DNA from: Limnohabitans sp. DM1
Lineage (GTDB): Bacteria; Pseudomonadota; Gammaproteobacteria; Burkholderiales; Burkholderiaceae_C
Direction of reading: 5' to 3'
NCBI RefSeq assembly: GCF_001269385.1
Contig: NZ_CXOO01000003.1
Coordinates: forward strand, 24,172-88,171
Length of the DNA stretch: 64,000 nt
Shown: one piece after another, positions 15,291 to 24,410 of the stretch
How positions within the stretch are numbered: position 1 is the first letter of the stretch
Layout of the letters: every line of letters begins with the position of its first letter
Notes under the pieces: model-generated
The model's input: only the letters and a program-made list of their open reading frames with translations
Database searches by the model: none
What the model was told of the DNA's origin: nothing
Position numbers and translations under genes: made by a program

Positions 15291-17962
15291 CGCAGCTCTT
15301 CTGCCGTGTTCAGCACCCCATCCCCATTTCGGTCCAGCCCCAAGATCGCTTCTTTGCTGCCCACCCATTCGGTCAGCTCCATGAAGCCGTCGTTGTCCAC
15401 GTCCAGCCGCGTCACGCCTTTTGTGGTGTCTGCTTGCACATCTTCCAAGCTCATGCCTGACGCTTGTTGTGCTTTGCGCGTGATGCCGTTGCCCTCCAGG
15501 TCCAGCGTGAGCAGGCTGTAGGTCTGGCGGTTGCTGGCTTCTTGGGCGTCGGCCTGGGCTTTGGTCAGGACGCTGTCGCCTTCTTTGGGGCCGCTCAGGC
15601 GGTCCACGTATTGGCCTTCTGTCTCGGTGGCAAAGCCATCGCCCGCCGCCTTTTTGGCCTGAATCTGCGCCCACTCTGTGGCGCCCACGACGGCCCCTGC
15701 GTAGCCTGCCATTTCTTTGAACTGTTTGGCCATGTCCTGGTTGGCCGCTGCCGTCAGCTGCTGCGCGCCCGTGCCCGGGTCGTTGAAGCGGATCGCAAAG
15801 AAGAAGTTGTCCACGCCGTTGCGGTCAAAGCTGGGGTAGGCCACCACCGTGAGCATGGGCAGGCGGTCCAGCACCAGGTGTGTGCCGTCTTTGGCCGCTT
15901 GCGCTTGCAAGTCGCCAATCAGGGCGCTCATGCGCTGGCTGAGCACGTCCGCGCCCATGGCCCAGTTTTGTGTGTCGGTGTCTTTGCCTGTGTTGCTGAC
16001 CACGGCGCCTGTGAGCTTGCGCGTTTGGTACACCTTGCCGTCCGCATCCTTGAGCAACATGCCCAAGGTGCCATCGGCCAGAGCACCGATTTCCACCGTG
16101 CCTGCTGGGGGTGGCTCTGGATATTCAATGCTGCCGCCAAATAGGCTGCCAAACACGATGGAGGCAATGGCCACGGCGATCATGACCTGGGGACCGAAAA
16201 CGGCAGCGTTACCCATCAACGCAGCGCCTGCATTAGCGATGCTCATGGCGCTGCTGGCAATGGCAAAGGGGTTGCCGCTCTCGAGGGTGCTTTCCAAACT
16301 GGCCAAGGCCACAATGCCGCCAGCGACGTTCAAGGCGGTAAAACCTTTGCCCGCATCCAAAAACCCCGTCTGCCCATTTGCACTGAAAGCCTTGGCCACC
16401 TCGTTGGCCCCCAGCACGGCACGCGCCGTCAAGGCAATGCGCTGACCGTCACTGGCATCGCCCCAGCTGTCCAATGCACTGATGAGAGACACCGCACCAG
16501 AAAACCCGGTACCAATCGCCCCCAGCGTGGGCATTTGGTTGCTGGCAATTTCGGCGTTGTTCACCAACCGAATCAAACTGCCCGCCGCCTGCACCTTGTT
16601 GTTCGAGCGCAGCGCTTGTATCAGCTCCAGCCCCGCCAAGCTCACATCCAATGCAGCGGTGTCGCGCTCGGCTTGGCTGTAAGAGATGATCTTGCTGCTT
16701 TGCAGCGTCTGCTTGCCATTGACCGTGGCATAGGTGTCTTCTTGGATGTGCCCGTCAGCCGTGGTGCTGTTGATGATGCGTGCCCCGCCCGAAGTGACCA
16801 GTTCTTTGCTGGATGCCACGTCTGAGCCTTTGGCCAGGTGGTTCACGGTTTCGGTGACTTGGACGGACTGGCCATTGACGGATTGGCTGCTGGTGCTGCT
16901 TTCTGTCGCCAGCACCGTTCCTTGATAAGTCTTGCTGTTTTGACCTGCATCGGTCTGCGTGGTCAGCACGCGCTTGAGCTGTGCAGACTGACCGGGCGCG
17001 CCCGCCCATGAAGTGACATCGGTAGTTTTGTCGCCGATGGCCACTTGCAGGTAACCGCCTTTGCCATCGGGGATTTCCAGCTTTTGATAAACACCGCTGG
17101 ACAACACCACGACCGTGTTGGGATCGCTGGGTGAGACTTTGAGCAAGCGGCTGCCGTTACCCAAGTCTGTGGCTACCCAGGTATCGTTCAATCGGATGGT
17201 GGCACCTTTGGTTATTGAACTCAAATCTAGGCCCACTGGTTCGGCGTAATCGACACCCAAAGAACGGGCCATTACCAAGGCATCTTGCGGCACAAATGCA
17301 GACAAGGCCCCCATGTATTTTCCGACCACTTCCGATGCAATACCGGGCAATTGATTGAGCCAGCCTTGCGCTTCGGCACGCAACGCTGGGTCTTGCGTGG
17401 TCAAAGCCACCTGCCCCACAGCGGTTGCCAACACGCCGCTCATGAAAACCGCATCGATGCCATCGCCGCCCGTAGCGCGAATCTGTTGCCAGACCTTCTC
17501 AACGTAAGCTTGCCCATACACCTTGCCCAGCAAATCCATCGGCGCTTGCAGTGTCCAGTTGTTGATGTTCAGGCTGCTGGCTTCAAAGGCATTGGTGTGG
17601 AAGTCTTTGGTTTCTGCGTAGTTCAGCTCGCGCTTCAGATACCCCCCACCTTCGTTGTTGGCGACATCAATCATCTTCTGAAGCGTTGCATCAGCCATCT
17701 TGACCCTAATCTGGTCAATTTGCGTTGGGCTCAGATTCTTGCAAGCCTGGCTGTCCAGGCCCATCAATGCGGTGCTCTGCAAGAACTGCAAAGCAGACTG
17801 CCCGGTGATAGTCTCGCCAGTGGCCACACCCAAGGCCCAACCGGCATAGTTGTAACCCTTGCCATAAAGCGTCTGGTACACCTGCCGCACGGCCTCTACG
17901 CCGCCTATTTCGATTTGCTTTTGGTAGGCGATCAACTGCTCTTTACTGATACTTTGGGGCAT
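15077..17962 (-). CDS. Large RTX-like/secreted protein, copy A, 3'-truncated
   Basis: A 961-residue protein after a strong AGGAGGAAACC site. The N-terminal 350 residues are helical and of unknown function. The middle (from about residue 385) is shared with copy B and has a hydrophobic glycine-rich segment (about 590-612). Near 850-890 two calcium-loop motifs appear, DVDNDGFMELTEW and DRNGDGVLNTAEEL, the signature found upstream of repeats in RTX toxins. After NTAEELRQ the frame runs antisense to the XRE gene and looks non-native, so the RTX repeats and secretion signal are missing. Probably a truncated toxin or adhesin gene. Confidence 0.6.
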   Translation of the reverse strand: MPQSISKEQLIAYQKQIEIGGVEAVRQVYQTLYGKGYNYAGWALGVATGETITGQSALQFLQSTALMGLDSQACKNLSPTQIDQIRVKMADATLQKMIDVANNEGGGYLKRELNYAETKDFHTNAFEASSLNINNWTLQAPMDLLGKVYGQAYVEKVWQQIRATGGDGIDAVFMSGVLATAVGQVALTTQDPALRAEAQGWLNQLPGIASEVVGKYMGALSAFVPQDALVMARSLGVDYAEPVGLDLSSITKGATIRLNDTWVATDLGNGSRLLKVSPSDPNTVVVLSSGVYQKLEIPDGKGGYLQVAIGDKTTDVTSWAGAPGQSAQLKRVLTTQTDAGQNSKTYQGTVLATESSTSSQSVNGQSVQVTETVNHLAKGSDVASSKELVTSGGARIINSTTADGHIQEDTYATVNGKQTLQSSKIISYSQAERDTAALDVSLAGLELIQALRSNNKVQAAGSLIRLVNNAEIASNQMPTLGAIGTGFSGAVSLISALDSWGDASDGQRIALTARAVLGANEVAKAFSANGQTGFLDAGKGFTALNVAGGIVALASLESTLESGNPFAIASSAMSIANAGAALMGNAAVFGPQVMIAVAIASIVFGSLFGGSIEYPEPPPAGTVEIGALADGTLGMLLKDADGKVYQTRKLTGAVVSNTGKDTDTQNWAMGADVLSQRMSALIGDLQAQAAKDGTHLVLDRLPMLTVVAYPSFDRNGVDNFFFAIRFNDPGTGAQQLTAAANQDMAKQFKEMAGYAGAVVGATEWAQIQAKKAAGDGFATETEGQYVDRLSGPKEGDSVLTKAQADAQEASNRQTYSLLTLDLEGNGITRKAQQASGMSLEDVQADTTKGVTRLDVDNDGFMELTEWVGSKEAILGLDRNGDGVLNTAEELRQIVSNNPTETPKASAIFSTLSNEMLRTCRSTWAMKVRCKSALMASSSCDHPKSLRRRMMLRASTSRAPTC
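15450..15957. repeat. Paralogous block 1 of copy A (matches 19331-19838)
   Basis: About 508 bp align base for base to copy B at a constant offset of 3881, with only a handful of mismatches. Divergence is abrupt at both edges. Confidence 0.9.
16017..16811. repeat. Paralogous block 2 of copy A (matches 20003-20797)
   Basis: About 795 bp align at a constant offset of 3986. The first 660 bp appear identical; the few mismatches cluster in the last 135 bp. This suggests recent duplication or gene conversion. Confidence 0.9.
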
Positions 17963-18020
17963 GGTTTCCTCCTGAATTTTTTTGGTCTTGAATCGGGGTT
18001 AAAAGAAATGAATGGCCACA

Positions 18021-18926
18021 TCACCGCTGGGACGATGCAGCCTGGTCTTTGGGGTTGTCGGATGCGGCCTGGGGCTGCATCACAAAGCCCAGCATGGCTT
18101 GGGTCACTTTGGCTTGGATGTCTTGCCAATGGGGCAACAAGCCACGGCGGTATTTGAGATAAACCAATGCGTGCATACCGTCATATTCCATACTGAAGTC
18201 ATGTCCACAAGGGGCTGCCTCATGGCCGACGTTGGAGCAACTGATATAGGTCCGCACACGGCCTTGCTTGTCCTTGGCAACAAACACATCGTTGGCAAAT
18301 GTCTTGTCTTCACGGGCAGGCAGACCAGATTTGGGCTCCACGCCTTTGAGGGCGTAGACCGTCAAGCCATGCTCGGGTTTGGGCAAGCGCTCGTAGTCAT
18401 TGCGCCACCAATACACATTGCCATAACCGCATGTGGGCGGCGCAGTCGAAGGCACTAAACAAGAAAACCGCCGATCCAGAAATCCGTCCTTGGGGTAAAT
18501 CTCGCCACTGGTCACACCAACGCTCAGCCACATCGTGGTGTAGATGGATTGGCTTTTTTGCTCTTTCTCGGTGGCGTAGCTGTCGATCATTTGCATGTCG
18601 GGGTAACGTGCATAAAAACCAAAGCTTTTGATGCCTGTGGCCTCCGTGCGTGGCGCGGATTTCTTGCTTTTGCCCCAGCTGGGTTCGCCGTCGTATTCAA
18701 CCAAGTGCACCGCATAGTGCGGCAAACGCACCGGCAAGCCACCCAGGTTGCCCACCACGTCTTTGCTGCTGTACTGCGCAGCAGCCATCTCTGGCGGTTG
18801 AAAGCCCCCCTGCCACAAGCTCGCCAGCTTGAACCATGCTGCAATGCACAGCAGGACCACGATGCCCATTGCGGTCCACACGGTCCATTTCAAACACGAT
18901 TTTGGGGATGAAGAAAACATATCCAT
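18021..18926 (-). CDS. Membrane-anchored periplasmic protein, unknown function
   Basis: The 301-residue protein has one N-terminal transmembrane helix (WTAMGIVVLLCIAAWF) and a large extracytoplasmic part with FGFYARYPDMQM, several cysteines (CLVPSTAPPTCGYG, ISCSNVGHEAAPCGH) and a C-terminal HALVYLKYRRGLLPHW. I do not recognise the family. It lies between the two large paralogues on the same strand, 20 bp after copy B, a position used by immunity genes in toxin loci. That role is a guess from context. Confidence 0.65.
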   Translation of the reverse strand: MDMFSSSPKSCLKWTVWTAMGIVVLLCIAAWFKLASLWQGGFQPPEMAAAQYSSKDVVGNLGGLPVRLPHYAVHLVEYDGEPSWGKSKKSAPRTEATGIKSFGFYARYPDMQMIDSYATEKEQKSQSIYTTMWLSVGVTSGEIYPKDGFLDRRFSCLVPSTAPPTCGYGNVYWWRNDYERLPKPEHGLTVYALKGVEPKSGLPAREDKTFANDVFVAKDKQGRVRTYISCSNVGHEAAPCGHDFSMEYDGMHALVYLKYRRGLLPHWQDIQAKVTQAMLGFVMQPQAASDNPKDQAASSQR

Positions 18927-18945
18927 GGGCTTTTTACAAACCGCT

Positions 18946-21900
18946 TCAGACGCCTATTACCTGCCCGTCCGTGAAGCTCTTTGACCCCGTGTTCACGTTG
19001 ATGCTCTTCATACCCTGAATGTCATCCATCAACAGCTGCACCGTCGGCGTGATGAGCTGGCGCACCGCAGCATCAAACGCCCGGATGTCCGCTTCGCTTT
19101 GGGGCAGTTCTGCACGGTAGCCAGACAAGGCGGCTTGCTGCTCTGGTTGGCGCGGGATGGTGGGGTAAGTTCTGCTGTGTTGATAGAAGCTGCCCACCAT
19201 CGCCGTAGGGCTCGATTTTCTGAGCCGCATCCACTGATAGCGTATGCAGGGAATGGTTTGCCGCAGGCTGCAGTTGCCCAAGTTCAAGCGCGTCACCCCC
19301 TTGGTCGTGTCCCCTTGCACGTCTTCCAGGCTCATGCCTGACGCTTGTTGTGCTTTGCGCGTGATGCCGTTGCCCTCCAGGTCCAGCGTGAGCAGGCTGT
19401 AGGTCTGGCGGTTGCTGGCTTCTTGGGCGTCGGCCTGGGCTTTGGTCAGGACGCTGTCGCCTTCTTTGGGGCCGCTCAGGCGGTCCACGTATTGGCCTTC
19501 TGTCTCGGTGGCAAAGGCATCACCCGCCGCCCTTTTGGCCTGAATCTGCGCCCACTCTGTGGCGCCCACGACGGCCCCTGCGTAGCCTGCCATTTCTTTG
19601 AACTGTTTGGCCATGTCCTGGTTGGCCGCTGCCATCATCTGCTGCGCGCCCGTGCCCGGGTCGTTGAAGCGGATCGCAAAGAAGAAGTTGTCCACGCCGT
19701 TGCGGTCAAAGCTGGGGTAGGCCACCACCGTGAGCATGGGCAGGCGGTCCAGCACCAGGTGTGTGCCGTCTTTGGCCGCTTGCGCTTGCAAGTCGCCAAT
19801 CAGGGCGCTCATGCGCTGGCTGAGCACGTCTGCGCCCAATCCAAAATTTTGGTTGTTTTTTACCAAATTGACCGGCTCTGCCCAGCTCTGGATATCGCTG
19901 ACCCAGTAACTTTCCAAACTGTCACCCACATCGCGGCTGGCCCAGTACCCACGGTCTTCGCTCGCCGTTTGCGTCTCTTGCCAGATTAGTTTGCCGCTCA
20001 AGTTGCGCGTTTGGTACACCTTGCCGTCCGCATCCTTGAGCAACATGCCCAAGGTGCCATCGGCCAGAGCACCGATTTCCACCGTGCCTGCTGGGGGTGG
20101 CTCTGGATATTCAATGCTGCCGCCAAATAGGCTGCCAAACACGATGGAGGCAATGGCCACGGCGATCATGACCTGGGGACCGAAAACGGCAGCGTTACCC
20201 ATCAACGCAGCGCCTGCATTAGCGATGCTCATGGCGCTGCTGGCAATGGCAAAGGGGTTGCCGCTCTCGAGGGTGCTTTCCAAACTGGCCAAGGCCACAA
20301 TGCCGCCAGCGACGTTCAAGGCGGTAAAACCTTTGCCCGCATCCAAAAACCCCGTCTGCCCATTTGCACTGAAAGCCTTGGCCACCTCGTTGGCCCCCAG
20401 CACGGCACGCGCCGTCAAGGCAATGCGCTGACCGTCACTGGCATCGCCCCAGCTGTCCAATGCACTGATGAGAGACACCGCACCAGAAAACCCGGTACCA
20501 ATCGCCCCCAGCGTGGGCATTTGGTTGCTGGCAATTTCGGCGTTGTTCACCAACCGAATCAAACTGCCCGCCGCCTGCACCTTGTTGTTCGAGCGCAGCG
20601 CTTGTATCAGCTCCAGCCCCGCCAAGCTCACATCCAATGCAGCGGTGTCGCGCTCGGCTTGGCTGTAGGAAATGATCTTGCTGCTTTGCAGCGTCTGCTT
20701 GCCATTGACGGTGGCATAGGTGTCTTCTTGAATGTGGCCGTCAGCGGTGGTGCTGTTGATGATGCGTGCCCCGCCCGAAGTGACCAGTTCTTTGCTGCTG
20801 GCAATCTCGCTGCCTTTGGCGAGATGATTGATGGTTTCGGTGACGTGGGTGGTTTGTCCGTTAGACAACTCCTGAACTTGCTTGATGCTGCTGGACACTA
20901 ATTGACCAAGCGTATTGCGGGTTTCACTCAAGCGACTGCTGTCGGCGAGCGTTTGTTCATACGTCTTCATCAACGGATTGCCCTGCGCATCAAAGGTTTG
21001 CGTCAAGGCCACACCATTAGGTTGAATTTCTGTGGAGAAGCTGCCGATCACCGTGCCGTCGCTGGTCTTGTGCAAGCCACTTGCATTACCGAACGCATCA
21101 GATGTGACCACCATGATGTGGTTATCACCCGCTTGGATGATTTGCGTCAGTAAATTGACTTCGGCCTTCGTGGCCGTTTCCACCAAATCCGCCACATCTT
21201 CCACCAGCGCGATGAATACACTGTCCGCCACTGCTGTTTCAGGCTTGGCTGTAGCTGCAGAATTTTGGCGCTTGTTTTGAACCCATTCAGGCAAAGCCAG
21301 GGTGTTGCCCACTTTCAAATCGTTGATGTTGCCACTCAGCCCTTGCGCTTTGTACGCAGCCGCCACATCGCGGATGAACTGCATGGTTTCGGCATCGCTC
21401 AGGCCCAGCGATTGGCCAATTTTCCAAAGGCTGTCACCTTTTTGGATCGTATAGCCCGTTGCTGCATCTCCTGTGCTGGACAAGGGCGAAAAGGTGCCAC
21501 CTGCGCTGCTGCCTTTGCCCAGCGATGCCGCATCTAAGGGGCCGCCCAATTGGATTTCTGACAAAGTCAATTGACCCGATGCATTGGGCTTGAGGATGGC
21601 GTCACTCACGATACCGTCTTTGCCCGCCACGGTTTGTCGCTGCTGGAACACAGCCCCGGTGTCTTTGGACACTTGCGTCACCGTAACTCGCGAGCCTTGT
21701 TCGCCAAAGTTTTCCTGGTCAATGCGCTCTAAATTACCGTCTGACAGTTTGCGCCAGTAGTGGCTTTTGCCTGCACCATCGCTGATATGTTGCCCCAGCG
21801 GGTCTTTGCCATCGGGGCTGCGCCCTGCTGCTACGTATTGCGAAGCGCGCCAGCCACTGTTCGGGTCAATCACCACAGTGCCCACTGCTTGGATGCGGGG

Positions 21901-22731
21901 CAGGATGTTTTCAGCAATATCGCCTTGCGTTGTGATTTCGACAAGCTTGCGCTGGTAATCGGCATAAGCCGTTGGCGATGCGGTCGATTTAAAGAATTGG
22001 TCCGTCAGCGCTGCTCGGTCGCTGGCCGAGAGGGTACTCACAACACCAGTGCTTTGCGCAAAAATTGTGCGTGTATCTGCTGGCGAAGCATCAATGCCAT
22101 ACCATTCGAGTGTGCCTCGAACGGATAAACCCAAGCCGTAGCGTTGGCCGTTGAACGTGGCCACTTGATGCACGGCTTCGCCTGCGGCCAGTGCCGGTGT
22201 ACGGTCGAGTTCGTTGAAAGCGGCCTCGGCGGCGGATTTGGAGGTGGTGGAGCCGAAAAATGCACCTAAGCCACTGGCGACAAACTTCAGCCCAAGACCA
22301 AGGCCGTTGGAAGTTGTCACAAAATCAGCAGCTGTTTTCCCGACAAGATATCCACCAGCTGCACCAGTACCTTGACCGACGACCCCCACAAACTCTACCG
22401 ATGCTGCGTCAAACCGCCCAGCCAGTAAATGCTGGCCTACTGCAATGGCATCGTTGGTCAGCCCCAATCCACCACTGAGTTTTTCGATTGCTCCGAAATA
22501 CTTGACTGAACTGATACCACCAGCAGCTTTTTCTATACCCGCATTGGCAGCATCCAAATCTCCCAGAGGGGTCCAAGTTTCGTTTTTGTTATAGGGCACC
22601 ACACCAGCCAAGCCATTGAGGTTGGGCAATGCTTGATTGGCCTTTGTGCTCAAAGCATTGATGGCCTTGGTGTTGAATGTCGCGCCTTCAAACGGGTTGG
22701 ACTGTGAAGATGTTTTGTTGTCGTTTGCCAT
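18946..22731 (-). CDS. Large LysM-containing RTX-like protein, copy B, chimeric C-terminus
   Basis: A 1261-residue protein behind a perfect AGGAGG. The N-terminal half is unlike copy A: glycine/alanine-rich segments, then a LysM peptidoglycan-binding domain at about 426-482 (GYTIQKGDSLWKIGQSLGLS). From about residue 640 it shares the copy A core, including the hydrophobic segment near 860. At GVTRL the calcium-loop region expected from copy A is replaced by a 90-residue tail nearly identical to the lipoprotein-like gene at 23462-23994. A secreted or surface role is likely; toxin activity is unproven. Confidence 0.6.
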   Translation of the reverse strand: MANDNKTSSQSNPFEGATFNTKAINALSTKANQALPNLNGLAGVVPYNKNETWTPLGDLDAANAGIEKAAGGISSVKYFGAIEKLSGGLGLTNDAIAVGQHLLAGRFDAASVEFVGVVGQGTGAAGGYLVGKTAADFVTTSNGLGLGLKFVASGLGAFFGSTTSKSAAEAAFNELDRTPALAAGEAVHQVATFNGQRYGLGLSVRGTLEWYGIDASPADTRTIFAQSTGVVSTLSASDRAALTDQFFKSTASPTAYADYQRKLVEITTQGDIAENILPRIQAVGTVVIDPNSGWRASQYVAAGRSPDGKDPLGQHISDGAGKSHYWRKLSDGNLERIDQENFGEQGSRVTVTQVSKDTGAVFQQRQTVAGKDGIVSDAILKPNASGQLTLSEIQLGGPLDAASLGKGSSAGGTFSPLSSTGDAATGYTIQKGDSLWKIGQSLGLSDAETMQFIRDVAAAYKAQGLSGNINDLKVGNTLALPEWVQNKRQNSAATAKPETAVADSVFIALVEDVADLVETATKAEVNLLTQIIQAGDNHIMVVTSDAFGNASGLHKTSDGTVIGSFSTEIQPNGVALTQTFDAQGNPLMKTYEQTLADSSRLSETRNTLGQLVSSSIKQVQELSNGQTTHVTETINHLAKGSEIASSKELVTSGGARIINSTTADGHIQEDTYATVNGKQTLQSSKIISYSQAERDTAALDVSLAGLELIQALRSNNKVQAAGSLIRLVNNAEIASNQMPTLGAIGTGFSGAVSLISALDSWGDASDGQRIALTARAVLGANEVAKAFSANGQTGFLDAGKGFTALNVAGGIVALASLESTLESGNPFAIASSAMSIANAGAALMGNAAVFGPQVMIAVAIASIVFGSLFGGSIEYPEPPPAGTVEIGALADGTLGMLLKDADGKVYQTRNLSGKLIWQETQTASEDRGYWASRDVGDSLESYWVSDIQSWAEPVNLVKNNQNFGLGADVLSQRMSALIGDLQAQAAKDGTHLVLDRLPMLTVVAYPSFDRNGVDNFFFAIRFNDPGTGAQQMMAAANQDMAKQFKEMAGYAGAVVGATEWAQIQAKRAAGDAFATETEGQYVDRLSGPKEGDSVLTKAQADAQEASNRQTYSLLTLDLEGNGITRKAQQASGMSLEDVQGDTTKGVTRLNLGNCSLRQTIPCIRYQWMRLRKSSPTAMVGSFYQHSRTYPTIPRQPEQQAALSGYRAELPQSEADIRAFDAAVRQLITPTVQLLMDDIQGMKSINVNTGSKSFTDGQVIGV
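19012..19280. repeat. Tail duplication of copy B (matches 23480-23748)
   Basis: A 269-bp segment aligns at a constant offset of 4468 to the lipoprotein-like gene, with roughly 15 mismatches, and encodes YRAELPQSEADIRAFDAAV in both. Confidence 0.85.
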
Positions 22732-22752
22732 GATGAAGCCTCCTTGGTTGAA

Positions 22753-23346
22753 TCAAAAATCAAAGTTACGACGAAATGCGTTTCGCAAAACAACAGGCGT
22801 AACGTAAACTGAGACCCAAAACGCAAACACTGCACCGGGTATATAAATAGAGCGCCCCAGAAGATTGCTGACCATGAATCGCCCGAGTCTTGAGTTCATG
22901 TCGCCAGTTCCATAAATCGCCAAGTAGGCCAACGCGGGCCCGGCAATCAGTGCAAACAGAACTCCGCGGATGCTCGTAAAGGGTTTAATCGGCTCATCTC
23001 GTATAAACATCACAACAAACAGCGATATCAGTAACGGCGTCCACACGCCCCACATAACAGCCGCACAAAACCGGTTCGCATCGGCCAGTGGTCCACTGAC
23101 GTGTTTCAAGCCCAAGCGGTGCACATGCGGGTTCCAACTGGCCATCCAGTCCACATAGGGCACCACTTGTGGGTAGCTATGCAACACATCCTGAGGTGTC
23201 AAGATCACAAACCCCATGCAGCAGGCAAACAACAAGCTGAATGCGTAATGATCTAACAATGACTTTTTTTTATGCCCCAACTCTGTCGTCCCACCATGAG
23301 TACCTGCTGCAACATGTGGGTCGGATTTTTTTTGAATTTCCGTCAC
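22753..23346 (-). CDS. Multi-pass membrane protein, unknown function
   Basis: About 197 residues with four predicted membrane segments (YAFSLLFACCMGFVIL, WTPLLISLFVVMFI, LFALIAGPALAYLAIY, AVFAFWVSVYVTPVVL) and an extracytoplasmic stretch between the first two. I chose the GTG at 23346 because GAGGAAGAG lies just upstream; an in-frame ATG at 23448 is possible. It directly precedes copy B. Family not recognised; it may be a companion or immunity protein of the locus (inference). Confidence 0.6.
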   Translation of the reverse strand: MTEIQKKSDPHVAAGTHGGTTELGHKKKSLLDHYAFSLLFACCMGFVILTPQDVLHSYPQVVPYVDWMASWNPHVHRLGLKHVSGPLADANRFCAAVMWGVWTPLLISLFVVMFIRDEPIKPFTSIRGVLFALIAGPALAYLAIYGTGDMNSRLGRFMVSNLLGRSIYIPGAVFAFWVSVYVTPVVLRNAFRRNFDF

Positions 23347-23461
23347 AGCTCTTCCTCTTGCCAAAGTTCTATTGCGCGGGCACCCACGGTTTTTGTCATT
23401 CCGCTTGTCCCTTGACTTGATGTCAACTGGATATTCATTCCAAGCCATTGGGCTGACAGCA

Positions 23462-23994
23462 TCACTTGGCCCCTTTCACACCCTGAATGTCATCCATCAA
23501 CAACTGCACCGTCGGCGCGATGAGCTGGCGCACAGCAGCATCAAACGCCCGGATGTCCGCTTCGCTTTGCGGCAGTTCTGCTCGGTAGCCGGGCAAGGCG
23601 GCTTGCTGTTCTGGTTGGCGCGGGATGGTGGGGTGGGTTCTGCTGTGTTGATAGAAACTGCCCACAGTCGCCGTGGGGCTGGATTTTCTGAGCCGCATCC
23701 ACTGATAGCGTATGCAGGGAATGGTTTGCCGCAAGCTGCAGCTGCCCATGTCCAGGCGCAGGCTGTAGGCCAATTCATCGTGTGCCATGGGGGTGTCGGG
23801 CGGTGCCATCATGAATGGCGCCCGGTTGTGCCAATGCCTGCGAGGCGAAAGGGCACCGAACGCAGCGCAAAGGCGGTGGGCTGCATGTTGGCGCACGCGG
23901 TCAGGGCCATTGTGCCCAGGGCCAAACCGATGCGTTGAAGCAGGTGGTTCACCGACGGCGGGAACGTAGATTGGATCAATTGAGCGAAATGCAT
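23462..23994 (-). pseudogene. Frameshifted lipoprotein-like gene
   Basis: The 5' part encodes a lipoprotein signal ending in the lipobox LTAC (HLLQRIGLALGTMALTAC), then stops at 23809. The 3' part continues in another frame from about 23830: PPDTPMAHDELAYSLRLDMG, then QTIPCIRYQWMRL and a C-terminal LMDDIQGVKGAK. The two halves read as one gene with a single frameshift between about 23805 and 23830. The 3' half is duplicated as the tail of copy B. The true start could be GTG at 23952. Confidence 0.6.
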
Positions 23995-24003
23995 TGAGGG
24001 CAT

Positions 24004-24410
24004 CTATGGCAACTGGAATCAGTATCTTAAAAAATTTAGATTTAATTGTGACTCAAAAGCTCAAATAAACAGTTCATAAGTTTTAAAAACATGGGCAGTA
24101 GAAACCCTTAATTTGAATGCATGGTCTGTGCTGTAGTCACCCTTGAGCAGCCTTGCCATGCATGTTGATAGGTCGCGCCCTTTGATGTCTTCAATGGCCA
24201 AATGGACGATGGTTTACACATCGTGTGCCACGCCCATCGCGCACGGGGTGCGGCTCCTACACCCTGATGCACTCTTCACCTTTTGCTCAAGATTTCAGGC
24301 TCAATAGCAAACGGGTATGGCATGATTTGCACCCCTCGGTGAACGGCTTTCACGCCATCCCGGCCCTTACCTTGCATTGGGGCCTCCCTCGTCCAACACA
24401 CCCACACTGA
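24004..24410. other. Intergenic region with no recognisable gene
   Basis: The first 150 bp are AT-rich compared with the rest of the window. On the minus strand a roughly 50-codon open tail (ending AHVFKTYELFI at about 24063) has no start codon and no recognised family; it may be a gene remnant. No tRNA, repeat or terminator was identified. Confidence 0.5.

Noticed and set aside
23462..23896. Independent 144-residue protein starting MRQHAAHRL
   Set aside because: The first 27 residues have no signal and overlap the lipoprotein signal in another frame; it reads better as the 3' part of a frameshifted lipoprotein gene.
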